Part shown: piece by piece, positions 1 through 8,781 of the stretch | Numbering within the stretch: position 1 is the stretch's first letter | How the letters are laid out: each line of letters begins with the position of its first letter | Origin: Bdellovibrionaceae bacterium UBA3535 | Lineage (GTDB): Bacteria; Bdellovibrionota; Bdellovibrionia; Bdellovibrionales; UBA840 | DNA length: 64,000 bases | Assembly: GCA_002376845.1 (NCBI GenBank) | Contig: DFOS01000026.1 | Coordinates: 62,001 to 126,000 of the forward strand | Direction: 5' to 3' | The notes under the pieces: generated by a model | The model's database searches: none | Seen by the model: only the letters and a program-made list of their open reading frames with translations | What the model was told of the DNA's origin: nothing | Made by a program: the position numbers and the translations under genes

Positions 1-210
1 AGTAAATTTGACGACTCCTTTACCGCAAAAACTCTGATGCAAGATTTAAACACCTGGATTTACGAAGATGATGGCCTCCTGCCCACCCTCAAGCTTCTTC
101 GCCGCACAAAGCTTTCGCGCATCATTGTTGTGGAAAGAAATACCCACAAGCTCAAAGGAATTTTGACTGGCAAAGACCTCTTGCAGTTGGCCGCAAAAAT
201 TGATACTTAA
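1..210 (+). CDS. CBS-domain protein, C-terminal fragment
   Basis: The reading frame is open from the window edge to the TAA at 208-210, so only the last 69 residues are present. The segment LKLLRRTKLSRIIVVE followed by LKGILTGKDLLQL has the pattern of the second half of a CBS domain (a hydrophobic strand ending in V(V/I)E, a short turn, then G-I-L-T-x-x-D-L-L). CBS domains usually bind adenine nucleotides and regulate enzymes or transporters. The parent protein lies outside the window, so its function cannot be stated. The next gene starts 22 nt downstream on the same strand. Confidence 0.6.
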   Translation, partial: SKFDDSFTAKTLMQDLNTWIYEDDGLLPTLKLLRRTKLSRIIVVERNTHKLKGILTGKDLLQLAAKIDT

Positions 211-231
211 CCCAATAGCAATGGGGGAATT

Positions 232-663
232 ATGAAAACAGTTTTTTTCACCTTGATCGTCTTAGCCACAACGAAGCTATGGGCGCAACAAACACCGCAA
301 ATACGTGTCTGCAATATTTCGAACGGTTATTTTCAAGCCTTGGATTTAGCCGCCCCCGTTAACGACAATGTGGGCTTTTGCCGCTACGATAAGGTTTTAT
401 TTGGTGCTATTAGTGCATTGAAGGCCTTAGATGGCATCCTCACCGATGCAAGTCGAAGCTTTATCGCCACAGATTCCGCTGTCTATTCTTCTTGTCAGGA
501 TGCTGGCGCCATTCGTGTGAATGCCCAACAAAATCGTCGAATGGATCGCGTCTGTTATTTTGCCGATGGCAGCGTCATTAGCGAGCTTAGCCTCGTAGAG
601 GGATGGAATTCTACCATCAACCGCAAGCTGCGGGATTTTCTTGAAGCAACAGGTGTAAAGTAA
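232..663 (+). CDS. small secreted protein of unknown function
   Basis: 143 aa. The start is supported by a GGGGG Shine-Dalgarno (SD) 6-7 nt upstream. Residues 1-18 form a signal peptide (K at position 2, hydrophobic core, cleavage likely after the Ala in LWAQQ). The mature protein contains four cysteines (in VCNIS, GFCRYD, SSCQD and RVCYF), compatible with two periplasmic disulfides. I recognise no domain family. It may be cotranscribed with the CBS-domain gene just upstream. Confidence 0.6.
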   Translation: MKTVFFTLIVLATTKLWAQQTPQIRVCNISNGYFQALDLAAPVNDNVGFCRYDKVLFGAISALKALDGILTDASRSFIATDSAVYSSCQDAGAIRVNAQQNRRMDRVCYFADGSVISELSLVEGWNSTINRKLRDFLEATGVK

Positions 664-757
664 TTTTTACAGCAAGCCGGTAATGCTTATATATTAAGCC
701 ACAAAAATTGTGCAGCAACCCTCTGCATGCTAATTTACTTAGCAAAACGAGGGAAAA

Positions 758-1231
758 ATGCGCGTATTATTTGTCTGTTTGGGCAATATCTGTCGTTCTC
801 CGACGGCAGAGGCCGTTATGCAAACGACCTTAGAAAAAGCTGGTCTGCACCACGTAGACGTTGAGTCGGCCGGTACCTCCTCGCTACACAGGGGGGAAGC
901 TCCCGACAAAAGATCTCAAATGGCGGCTAAAAAACGCGGCTACGATATGTCGGGACAAAGAGCCCGACAGGTGATCATCGAAGATTTTTACGAATTCGAC
1001 TTCATCCTAGCTATGGACGCCTCCAATTTGGCATTTCTAGAAGAATTAAACCCGGGCAATGGCAAAGCGAAAGTAGATCTATTTTTAAAATACCACCCAC
1101 AAGAATTGAGGAATTACGATGTTCCCGATCCCTACTGGGGAGGCAAATCAGGTTTTGAAAAAGTATTGGATTTGATTGAGGGTGCGGCCCATGGCTTGCT
1201 CCCGCACCTTCAGGGAGAAAAAGATGCTTAA
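758..1231 (+). CDS. low-molecular-weight protein tyrosine phosphatase
   Basis: 157 aa, normal length for the LMW-PTP family (arsenate reductase/Wzb fold). The N-terminus carries the C-X5-R-S phosphate loop CLGNICRS (Cys7, Arg13), which holds the nucleophile and the phosphate-binding arginine. The C-terminal DVPDPYWGG supplies the general-acid Asp of the DP motif. The family hydrolyses phosphotyrosine or small phosphoesters in the cytoplasm; the substrate here is unknown. The SD is GAGGGAAAA. Its last 8 nt overlap the start of the downstream lipoprotein gene, so the two are probably translationally coupled. Confidence 0.9.
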   Translation: MRVLFVCLGNICRSPTAEAVMQTTLEKAGLHHVDVESAGTSSLHRGEAPDKRSQMAAKKRGYDMSGQRARQVIIEDFYEFDFILAMDASNLAFLEELNPGNGKAKVDLFLKYHPQELRNYDVPDPYWGGKSGFEKVLDLIEGAAHGLLPHLQGEKDA

Positions 1232-1904
1232 GTCCCCTGTTATTCCCACTATTTTTTCCATCGTTTTATTAGTCTTTGGCTGCTCCAGCATAGAAATCAA
1301 AAATAAAGAGACGGAAGAAACGAATACAAAAAAGAGCTATTCCACAGGTTGTGAACAAGCCAGCCAGCCCATTATGAGGCGAAAGCATTATATCTTTTGC
1401 GCAAAGAAAAGTGGGGATCGTTATTTTCACCAACTAAGCTTGTTAAAGCGAGTGAAAAAAAACAAGTATGAAAAAATAAGGATATGGCCAAAAGAGCAAT
1501 ACTTCTCCTTTCATAAGAATCAATTTCGAGAATACATTCTCGTACCATTAGAATCTCACAAATCCAAATTGCTGCCACTAAATGAATATGAATGGGTCTG
1601 CAACAAACAGGAATGTAAAGCTCAAAAAACTGCATGTATATTGCCAGAAATAAAACAACCGCTCTTTCCAAATTTAAATCAAAAAGTACAAAAACTTGCA
1701 GGCTATAAATTTCGATCTAGTTACCCTGATATTCTTCCGCAACTTACAGCCAATGCCCTAAGTGGAAATTACCGATCCTATAAGATTATCCAGGAATACT
1801 CGCAGTGGTTTCGCCCATCTAACATTTCTTTTGCATATGCCCAATATTTACGAAATGAATTGATGGAAAAGAAGCTTCGTTGTAATCAGTGGCAAGGAAG
1901 CTAA
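1224..1904 (+). CDS. lipoprotein of unknown function
   Basis: 226 aa from the ATG at 1224, chosen because it follows an AGGGAGAAA SD and begins a type II signal peptide with lipobox LVFGC. The longer frame starting at 1176 would add 16 residues with no such signal. After the lipidated Cys comes a Lys/Glu/Thr-rich linker and a basic globular part with several cysteines. No known domain is recognised. It overlaps the phosphatase gene by 8 nt and lies 1 nt before the LysR-type gene, so the three look like one operon. Confidence 0.65.
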   Translation: MLKSPVIPTIFSIVLLVFGCSSIEIKNKETEETNTKKSYSTGCEQASQPIMRRKHYIFCAKKSGDRYFHQLSLLKRVKKNKYEKIRIWPKEQYFSFHKNQFREYILVPLESHKSKLLPLNEYEWVCNKQECKAQKTACILPEIKQPLFPNLNQKVQKLAGYKFRSSYPDILPQLTANALSGNYRSYKIIQEYSQWFRPSNISFAYAQYLRNELMEKKLRCNQWQGS

Positions 1905-1905
1905 T

Positions 1906-2826
1906 ATGTTAATTCATCAGATGAACCTAAACCATTTAAGCGTTTTTTTGGAAGTCTATAAAACTCGAAGCATGACTGCGGCTGCAGACCGCCTTTTTTT
2001 AACACAATCAGGAGTCAGCCAGCACATTCGAAGCTTAGAGAACACTCTTGGCTTTACTTTATTTGACCGTATCAATCAAAAGCTTATACCTACCAATGCT
2101 GCTCGTGAGCTTTATGAAACATGCCAAAACTCTCTAAACAGCATTGAAAAAACACTACGCTCCTTCAAAGAAGATGAAAGTGGTTTAATCGGAACCATTC
2201 ATATTGGCATGCCCATTGAATTTGGCAACAACCTAGTAATCCCACTTTTAAGTAAGTTTGGACAAATTTACCCTGAAATAAAATTTGAAATCTATTTTGA
2301 TTATGCCGACAAGTTAAATGAGATGCTGTTAAATGGCGATATTGAATTTGCATTTGTAGATGAGTACAAGATGGATCGCCGGGTAACGACAGAGATCGTT
2401 TATACAGAAAAACTATACCTCTGTGCAACAGATGAGTATATCGCTACCAAAGAAAAAAAATCTACAGAAATTGCTTTCTACGAATCTTTAGATTACGTAG
2501 ATTATCAGCGACACTCCCCCATATTAAAAATGTGGTTTGAACATCACTACAAAGACAAAAAAGTTAAACTCAATACACGTGCAAATGTAATGGATGTGCA
2601 AGGCATTTCAAAATTTATCACTTCACATTTTTCTGCGGGCATATTACCTCTCCACATCATTCGCAGCTTAGAAAAAAATGGTTACCATATACATATTTTT
2701 AAATTCGATGAAAAAGACCTAGAAAACCATATTAGCGTTGCCTACATCAAGGAAAGAAGTATTGGCATGGCCTCAGAAAAATGCTTGGCTTATTTAAGAG
2801 ATGAACTGGCAAAAACCACTTTCTAG
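1906..2826 (+). CDS. LysR-family transcriptional regulator
   Basis: 306 aa, typical LTTR length. The N-terminal winged HTH is clear: MNLNHLSVFLEVYKTRSMTA, then AADRLFLTQSGVSQHIRSLE, the classic LysR recognition region. Residues from about 95 form the periplasmic-binding-protein-like effector domain. GGAAG precedes the ATG at 1906; the ATG at 1921 is an alternative that removes five residues. LTTRs usually control a divergent or adjacent gene, but no divergent target is present here, so its regulon is unknown. Its TAG stop is shared in a CTAG overlap with the convergent gene at 2823-3551. Confidence 0.9.
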   Translation: MLIHQMNLNHLSVFLEVYKTRSMTAAADRLFLTQSGVSQHIRSLENTLGFTLFDRINQKLIPTNAARELYETCQNSLNSIEKTLRSFKEDESGLIGTIHIGMPIEFGNNLVIPLLSKFGQIYPEIKFEIYFDYADKLNEMLLNGDIEFAFVDEYKMDRRVTTEIVYTEKLYLCATDEYIATKEKKSTEIAFYESLDYVDYQRHSPILKMWFEHHYKDKKVKLNTRANVMDVQGISKFITSHFSAGILPLHIIRSLEKNGYHIHIFKFDEKDLENHISVAYIKERSIGMASEKCLAYLRDELAKTTF

Positions 2827-3551
2827 TTTTGCTCTATTAGATCGAACAGGCTCACATCGGCATACTTTTTCATGCCTTTTGATAGATACTGCATTATTAG
2901 AATCAAGCAGAGCATGGATGGCACAACAATAACAAGCCAAGACATCCAAGTCATATCTGAGATTTGTTCATTTAAAAGCACCGACCTTTGCATATCGTCA
3001 ACTTCCATTGGAATGTCTTGAAATATATAAATCGCCAAGAAAAAATTCAGCCCAGCACTTAGAAAAAAAGAATAGGACAAAAAGACATTGGTTTTTCTAA
3101 GATGCTTTTGAAATGCCTCCTCGGTATTTTTGGCGCGCAATTTCTCTAATAGCTCCTCCACGCGAAAAAATGCAGGATTTAAAATCATAATTTCCACAAG
3201 AGATACTTTTGATAGGTACGGAGAAAGGTAGACAAAGACACCAATCAAAAAGGGTATAGCGGCCTCTTTGACAGCAAACCAAATCCCGCCCAATTGCAAT
3301 AACGCAAACAAACCTGTCAAGAGCACGTGAACAAAGCCTAAAACAGAAATCCAATTGCGCTTTTTTAATTTGATATACTCGTACAAAAAATAGGAGATCG
3401 GGAAAGCAAGTGCAATTAACAGCGCAATTAAGGGGCCATTTTCATTTATGGTGGAAAGTCGCTTTAATACCATTACCGGAATGATGATATTAAAAGCCAA
3501 GTTCATCATCATGGCCATGGGACTTTCTTTTTGTGGCTTTATGTGCTCCAT
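2823..3551 (-). CDS. VC0807-like integral membrane protein
   Basis: 242 aa with about six predicted membrane helices spread over the whole length and short basic loops. The first part (NLAFNIIIPVMVLKRLS, then NGPLIALLIALAFPISYFLYE) resembles the VC0807 family, conserved membrane proteins of unknown function; this is recall and not a search. AGGAGAGG precedes the ATG at 3551. The start lies 13 nt inside the 3' end of psd, so it is likely coexpressed with phospholipid synthesis. Whether it is a transporter cannot be told from sequence. Confidence 0.6.
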   Translation of the reverse strand: MEHIKPQKESPMAMMMNLAFNIIIPVMVLKRLSTINENGPLIALLIALAFPISYFLYEYIKLKKRNWISVLGFVHVLLTGLFALLQLGGIWFAVKEAAIPFLIGVFVYLSPYLSKVSLVEIMILNPAFFRVEELLEKLRAKNTEEAFQKHLRKTNVFLSYSFFLSAGLNFFLAIYIFQDIPMEVDDMQRSVLLNEQISDMTWMSWLVIVVPSMLCLILIMQYLSKGMKKYADVSLFDLIEQN

Positions 3552-4339
3552 GCCTCTCCTAGTTTTGTCTTGCTGTTATGAAATTGGAATTGATATTTTT
3601 CATAGAGCGCCTTTTCAAGCAGTATAATAACAGTAGATCCCATGTGAAAACATCCCAGCTCCTCACCTACCTCTACAGCCAAACTAGGGTGGTGTTTGAC
3701 CACCTGTCCACCGCGAAACTGGTTGCTAACGATATTGGGCTCGTAAGTTAAGCTAATCTTTCCAACATTCGTGGCTCCCACCTTCACACTAGCAAGTAGC
3801 CCATCTTCATGCCGCATATAAGAAACGACTCTTTCATTAATGGCAAAAAGATCTTGGATAGCATTTACGCTCCAATCGTTAACGGGCCAAAGCTTGCCCG
3901 GTATATGTTGAGTCATAAATATATTCGCACTACAACAAGAATGAATGCGATGGTAATCCGTTGGACACAAATAATATGTTATAAAATAACCATCAAAAAA
4001 GCGCTCGTAAATGTCGTTTTTTAATAGACTTTTTAAGTCATAATGCCGCCCCTTCACTTGTAAAAGACGATCATGCTCAATTTTGCCATGCTCCCGGATT
4101 TCTGCGTCAACAGGGTGCACCCATTTGCCTTTGATGGGTCTAGCACCTGGCTTCAGCTTCCGCGTAAAAAGCTCCGCTATACTTTTATACTCATAGATAT
4201 CTTTTTCCGCTTCGAACAAATTGATCTGAAAGATCGCAGCAAATAGCCGCACGGGAAAAATGCCCATATGCAAACGAGCTAGATGACCCACTAGGTAACT
4301 AATTAGATTTTTAGGCAGTAGATATAACAAATAATACAT
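3539..4339 (-). CDS. psd: phosphatidylserine decarboxylase proenzyme
   Basis: 266 aa. Converts phosphatidylserine to phosphatidylethanolamine at the inner membrane. The proenzyme cleaves itself at a GST motif to make a pyruvoyl cofactor; here it is HMGSTVIILLE near the C-terminus, with Met in place of the common Leu of LGST. HPVDAEI carries the catalytic Asp and CPTDYHRIHS the conserved His, so the autocleavage triad appears complete. The length fits bacterial Psd (about 280-320 aa), on the short side. No strong SD is seen before the ATG at 4339. The downstream membrane-protein gene overlaps it by 13 nt. Confidence 0.93.
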   Translation of the reverse strand: MYYLLYLLPKNLISYLVGHLARLHMGIFPVRLFAAIFQINLFEAEKDIYEYKSIAELFTRKLKPGARPIKGKWVHPVDAEIREHGKIEHDRLLQVKGRHYDLKSLLKNDIYERFFDGYFITYYLCPTDYHRIHSCCSANIFMTQHIPGKLWPVNDWSVNAIQDLFAINERVVSYMRHEDGLLASVKVGATNVGKISLTYEPNIVSNQFRGGQVVKHHPSLAVEVGEELGCFHMGSTVIILLEKALYEKYQFQFHNSKTKLGEAWST

Positions 4340-4389
4340 AAAATACGTAGATCAATGTAATTAGAAACGTACGCAGAAGATAGTCTTTT

Positions 4390-5508
4390 TTATAAAGCAA
4401 AGAGTGACTGACAATAAGCGCCGGCAAATTTGGCCCGCCTACGCTCAGATTTACGCAAAGTAAATTTGTCCAAAGTTTCCCGTATTCTTGGGTCCGTGAC
4501 GTATTTGTAAACAACAAAACCAGCAGCGCCCAAGCCATACATGCCATACTCGACAAATGGCACTCCAAAGAGCATCAATTGTGCCAAGGAATTAAACGCC
4601 ACACTAATACCTATGGAGGTTTTAATATTGAACAAGTCCATGGGATTGGCATTACGAACATCTTCTAAAACTTTTTGCGCTGTATACTTCAGCTGAGCCC
4701 CACGCCAAAAATGCTTCATCGCCAAACTTTGTGCGGTTACCCAGGCTGTTTCAGCAAATAAATAGCCCCAATGAAAACCATGATTGCCAATGGCGTGTTG
4801 CGCTGCCACCTGAATTAAAAAGCCCGCCACCGTTCCCACAGCTAGCTGTTTGCCATAGGTTACGGAATGATTATAAAATTCTTTTAACTTTTCGCTAACC
4901 TTGGGCTGCCACTTGTGATGCCCAATCCACTTAAAATAAGGTTTATTAAAATTCGTCCATACTGCTGAAATGGTGGTGGCCAATATGCCAACATAGGCAC
5001 TATGAAGCAAATCCGCTCCCATACCAAAAAATACCGTGGTTAATGTAGAGCCACCCGCCAATACGGCGCTAACCACTACCAGACCACGTTTTTTTCTTTC
5101 ATATTGTTCATCACTAATTGCAGGAAGGGGTGCTTCTAAAAAGCTGGTTCTTTCTTTTGAGTTCTTCACATATTCAAGGGTTTCTAGGGCCTCATCTATA
5201 TTTTTTGCCTTTGAGGCCTCCCCCATAACAATGAACTCAACGTTAGCTCCTTGCTGGTGAGCTTCGCGAACTTTTCGCTCTAGCCAAGAGCGATCATATT
5301 CCTCACCAATGTTCGCATCGATCTCTACTTTTAGCTTTTTGTTAGATTTTCTTCCTAAATCATCTACTAATGGAATCTCAGTAGATATCTTGATGGCTTC
5401 GCTACTCACCACCGGGTCTTTGCCTTGCCCCCAAGAGACGGTCGATATCATCAATATTAGAACAACGATGATTTTTTTCATGTGTGAATAAATTCTATTG
5501 GTTCCCAT
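4390..5508 (-). CDS. exported membrane-associated protein of unknown function
   Basis: 372 aa from the ATG at 5508, which has a GGGGAAAT SD; the ATG at 5481 gives a more compact signal peptide and is a reasonable alternative. A signal peptide (MKKIIVVLILMISTVSWGQG) is followed by a charged region with a Glu/Lys-rich helix (about 60-150), then four or more hydrophobic segments. The tail is basic. The first soluble part could be periplasmic. No family recognised. It is 50 nt upstream of psd on the same strand and may share its transcript. Confidence 0.55.
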   Translation of the reverse strand: MGTNRIYSHMKKIIVVLILMISTVSWGQGKDPVVSSEAIKISTEIPLVDDLGRKSNKKLKVEIDANIGEEYDRSWLERKVREAHQQGANVEFIVMGEASKAKNIDEALETLEYVKNSKERTSFLEAPLPAISDEQYERKKRGLVVVSAVLAGGSTLTTVFFGMGADLLHSAYVGILATTISAVWTNFNKPYFKWIGHHKWQPKVSEKLKEFYNHSVTYGKQLAVGTVAGFLIQVAAQHAIGNHGFHWGYLFAETAWVTAQSLAMKHFWRGAQLKYTAQKVLEDVRNANPMDLFNIKTSIGISVAFNSLAQLMLFGVPFVEYGMYGLGAAGFVVYKYVTDPRIRETLDKFTLRKSERRRAKFAGAYCQSLFAL

Positions 5509-5751
5509 ATTTCCCCAAGCAAAGATTGCCATCTGCTCCAAGAAAACCGTAGGAAAAAGTAAGTTGCTAGCATTTTTTTGTGGTTATTTTATGTTTTTTA
5601 CCGTGTAAAAAGTACAATAATTCCTATATTTTTTATAATTTGCCTTAGAATAAAGCTATCACCGTAATAACTTATTTGTATAAGTCGCATCATTTTTCTT
5701 CGATTGCCTCTCCTCTAGGCGCTCTATATATATGGAGGAAAAGGGAGGTTC

Positions 5752-6708
5752 ATGATGGCAAACAGGCAAGTACCGGAGCTCAGCCTACAATCCTACATAC
5801 ATGGAGATGAAAAAGAAAAACAACGCTTCTCTGAGGATTTATTTCTCGGCTTAAAAGAATATGGTTTTATCATTTTAAAAGATCACCTGGTCAGCACGGA
5901 TCTTTTGGACGAAGCCTATCTTAAATTGGAGCAGTTTTTTTCGCTGAATGAAGAGCAAAAGCGTGCCTATATATCAGAAGCCGGAAGTGGACAGCGAGGT
6001 TATACTCCCTTTGGTGAAGAGCATGCTAAAGATGCCGAGGTACATGATTTAAAAGAATTTTGGCATGTAGGCAGAGAAATCTCTCAAGACCACCCTTTTA
6101 AAAAGTATTATCCCGATAATATTTGGCCTAGCGAAGATTTGGTGCCGAAATTTAAATCCATATTTCACCGGCTTTATACGGAGCTGGATCAGGCGGGACA
6201 ATACTTATTGGAAGCCCTAACAACGCCCCTTGAAGTGGAGAAAGACTACTTTGCCAAAATGACCAAAGACGGCAACTCCATACTCCGCCTACTACACTAT
6301 CCGCCAATTCCCGAAGACGCAGACCCTCGCTGCGTGCGAGCTGCGGCCCATGAGGATATAAACTTGATCACCATACTTGTTGCGGCCTCCCAGTCTGGTT
6401 TACAGCTAAAAGATCGTGATGGCAGTTGGCTAGATGTAGAGACCGCTAAAAACAATCTCATCGTCGATGCTGGCGACATGCTATCGCGAATTTGCAATGA
6501 TGTGATCCCCTCCACAACTCATAGGGTGATCAACCCAGGAGAAGGGGCCAATGTCTCGCGCTACTCCATGCCCTACTTTATGCATCCGCACCCGGAGGCT
6601 GTACTGGAGTGCATTCCATCATGCCGCGGGGCTGGAGAAAAATATGTCCCCATTTCTTCCCATGACTTTTTAATGCAAAGATTAAGAGAAATTGGCCTAA
6701 CTAAATAG
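5752..6708 (+). CDS. isopenicillin-N-synthase-like 2OG-Fe(II) oxygenase
   Basis: 318 aa, normal length for the IPNS/flavanone-dioxygenase-like family. The N-terminal DIOX_N region (VPELSLQSYIHG, then LKEYGFIILKDHL) precedes the double-stranded beta-helix core. The iron ligands are His200 and Asp202 (AAAHEDINLIT) and His257 (STTHRVINP). RYSMPYF carries the Arg-x-Ser that binds 2-oxoglutarate. The enzyme should be an active dioxygenase or hydroxylase; its substrate is unknown and no biosynthetic partner is adjacent. SD GGGAGG lies before the ATG at 5752 (a second ATG follows at 5755). It is convergent with, and overlaps by 8 nt, the metal-binding protein gene. Confidence 0.88.
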   Translation: MMANRQVPELSLQSYIHGDEKEKQRFSEDLFLGLKEYGFIILKDHLVSTDLLDEAYLKLEQFFSLNEEQKRAYISEAGSGQRGYTPFGEEHAKDAEVHDLKEFWHVGREISQDHPFKKYYPDNIWPSEDLVPKFKSIFHRLYTELDQAGQYLLEALTTPLEVEKDYFAKMTKDGNSILRLLHYPPIPEDADPRCVRAAAHEDINLITILVAASQSGLQLKDRDGSWLDVETAKNNLIVDAGDMLSRICNDVIPSTTHRVINPGEGANVSRYSMPYFMHPHPEAVLECIPSCRGAGEKYVPISSHDFLMQRLREIGLTK

Positions 6709-7480
6709 AACACTGTAGAACGGACTGGCTAAGATGATCTAGCCAGTCCCAAAGATTATTGAACTTCTTGCCATCAATATCTCCATAATACCGATGCACT
6801 TTTACTTTACCAACAACCTGCAAAAACTTGTTTAGCTGCTGCTCACTAGTATGTTGATCCACCAACAAGCATTTAACATTTTCCTTATCGATGCGATCTT
6901 TTACAGACATCAGATGCTGGATGCCAGGAAAAACCCCGTGTTGCTTTTCTACTCTTAATAAAATTTCTATGTCTTTGTCTGCAGCAAAGGAATCCATAGA
7001 ACTATGAAAAACTGCTATTTTTTTTCCTGCTAGCTTTGGTAGGTGTTTACCTTTCCAATGATTTAACTTTTTGAGAAAAGCACTTATATCTTTTTTCTCT
7101 TGCCTGGCAATTTCCTCACTCAAGCGCTGAAGAATGCCCAGGTTAGCTAGGTAATGTGCTTGGCTTGCAACAAACAACCTTTCAGAAACATCCACAACCT
7201 TTATTTTTGGCCACTGCTTCTTGATATTTTCTATGAAATGCTTCTCTAAATAGTATGACTGAACGTAAATGCGCTCTAAGTTTTGCCAACGAACCAAATC
7301 CTTTGCTGTAAGTTGATAATGATGTGGGTCCGAGCCAGGGGGCAGTATGGCTACAACTTTTTGAAAGCCAAGAGCCTGAAACCAAGCCTTCATCGCCTGA
7401 TTGCTAACGACCCAGGTCTTGTCAGCTAAGGCGATGTTTGTAAATAGGAGTAGAATGAATAGACTTGCGCTAAATCTCAC
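6701..7480 (-). CDS. ZnuA-like metal ABC transporter substrate-binding protein
   Basis: 259 aa from a GTG at 7480 that overlaps the end of scpB by 11 nt and starts a good signal peptide (MRFSASLFILLLFTNIALA). Longer upstream frames would be out-of-frame readings of scpB. The product resembles family-9 zinc/manganese-binding proteins. GSDPHHYQLTAKDL supplies the first metal ligand His, with further His residues in AVFHSSMDSFAADKD and VDQHTSEQ. It lacks the usual His/Asp-rich acidic loop. No permease or ATPase gene is near, so it must work with components encoded elsewhere or serve another role. Last gene of the S2P-trpS-scpAB operon. Confidence 0.75.
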   Translation of the reverse strand: MRFSASLFILLLFTNIALADKTWVVSNQAMKAWFQALGFQKVVAILPPGSDPHHYQLTAKDLVRWQNLERIYVQSYYLEKHFIENIKKQWPKIKVVDVSERLFVASQAHYLANLGILQRLSEEIARQEKKDISAFLKKLNHWKGKHLPKLAGKKIAVFHSSMDSFAADKDIEILLRVEKQHGVFPGIQHLMSVKDRIDKENVKCLLVDQHTSEQQLNKFLQVVGKVKVHRYYGDIDGKKFNNLWDWLDHLSQSVLQCSI

Positions 7481-8780
7481 GATCTTTGTTTTCGGCGTCG
7501 AAATCAAAAGTGTCAAGCTCCTCCTCTTCGACAAAGTCAACATCAGTAAGATCTTCACTGGCTGGATGCATCTCTGCAGAATCACTGAAAACAGCCATTT
7601 GTGATTGCAGATCTTGAAGATTTTCCCCTTCCAGCACGGCGGGAGCTTCATTATCCTCTGCACTTTCTGCTTGCGAACCATCTGCCTCGGCAGAAAGCTC
7701 TTCTTGCTCTTTCGAGTCTTCAGACTCTTGCTGATTTGCCTCGGCCTCCTGCGCAGCAGCCTTTTCTGCCATTCGAGCTTCATATTTTTCTAGCCAATTT
7801 CTATCTCGACTGGATACCTCTTCTTCAAACTCGATGGCCTCACGAATTTCACGTGCCTTTATGGCATCCCGGCGCTCTTTTTCTTTCTGCTTTTCTTGCT
7901 CAAAAAATTCCGTGGTGGTATCGATCTCCGCTAGCTTGTCAGAAATCTTACCCAACTCTTCTTCACTTTCCGAATAGGACTCACCTTGTTCAAGACCTAA
8001 ATTGGCACTAACACTGGCTAAGTCTTCCTCTTCTTTTTGCTCGCCAATACCTTCAGGAATCAATTCATCTATTTCACTCAAAGAGGGTAGTTCATTCAGG
8101 TTGCGCAGACCAAATACTTCAAGAAAATATTTGGTGGTACCATAAAGCATGGGTTTACCTGGCAATTCTGATTTGCCCACAAATTTTATCAAACGCTTAT
8201 CCATAAGAGCACGCATTAAGTGCCCCGACTCAACACCACGAATTTGGTCCACTTCGTTTTTAATGATGGGTTGCTTGTAAGCCACAATGGCCATAACTTC
8301 CAGAGCCGGACCAGATAGTTTAAAAGGTCGCGCCTTTTGCATACGTTTTAAGTAATCAACATTGTCCACTTTCGTGCGAACTTGATAGCCGCCTTGCACT
8401 TCCTCAATGGAAACTCCACGCCGGGCCCCAGCATATTCTACCATCAAAGCATCCAATGCTTTTCGAATTTTATCTTTTTTGACTTGGGTGCCTTGAAAAG
8501 CCTGACGTATATGGTTCAAAGTAATCGGCTTGTCCGAGGCAAACAAAACGCTCTCGACAATGGATTCAACTTTATCATCATCTAAGAATTCTTTTTCTTC
8601 GATCTCAGCCGATTCAAATGTTGCTAACTCCGTTCCCTCACTTGCTTGCCCATCTTCGGCTTCGTCAAACTCCATAATGGGATCATCTTCTTCTTCACTA
8701 TCCGCATAATCCTCTAAAAGCGCCTCTTCATTGAAGTCTTCATTCTCGTCCATCGCTTTTTTCTCTTCATTTCCCGACAT
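7470..8780 (-). CDS. scpB: ScpB, condensin complex subunit, with acidic extensions
   Basis: 436 aa; typical ScpB is about 170-220 aa. The core (about 68-240) has tandem winged helices: VESIVESVLFASDKPITLNHIRQAF, GGYQVRTKVDN, ALEVMAIVAYKQPIIKNEVDQIRG and TKYFLEVFGLRNLNELPS. ScpB dimers act with ScpA and Smc in chromosome segregation. Flanking it are a very acidic N-terminal tail (about 65 residues) and a C-terminal tail of about 190 residues rich in Glu, Asp, Ala, Gln and Ser with coiled-coil character. The start is 1 nt after the scpA stop. The tails are probably disordered or coiled; their role is unknown. Confidence 0.92.
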   Translation of the reverse strand: MSGNEEKKAMDENEDFNEEALLEDYADSEEEDDPIMEFDEAEDGQASEGTELATFESAEIEEKEFLDDDKVESIVESVLFASDKPITLNHIRQAFQGTQVKKDKIRKALDALMVEYAGARRGVSIEEVQGGYQVRTKVDNVDYLKRMQKARPFKLSGPALEVMAIVAYKQPIIKNEVDQIRGVESGHLMRALMDKRLIKFVGKSELPGKPMLYGTTKYFLEVFGLRNLNELPSLSEIDELIPEGIGEQKEEEDLASVSANLGLEQGESYSESEEELGKISDKLAEIDTTTEFFEQEKQKEKERRDAIKAREIREAIEFEEEVSSRDRNWLEKYEARMAEKAAAQEAEANQQESEDSKEQEELSAEADGSQAESAEDNEAPAVLEGENLQDLQSQMAVFSDSAEMHPASEDLTDVDFVEEEELDTFDFDAENKDREI

Positions 8781-8781
8781 T

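Noticed and set aside
6107..6120. CCCGATAA as another FliA promoter
   Set aside because: It lies inside the oxygenase gene with no -35 element or downstream start.
6701..7783. Long minus frame starting at 7783 as the true metal-binding protein
   Set aside because: The first 101 codons are an out-of-frame reading of scpB; the signal peptide starts at GTG 7480.
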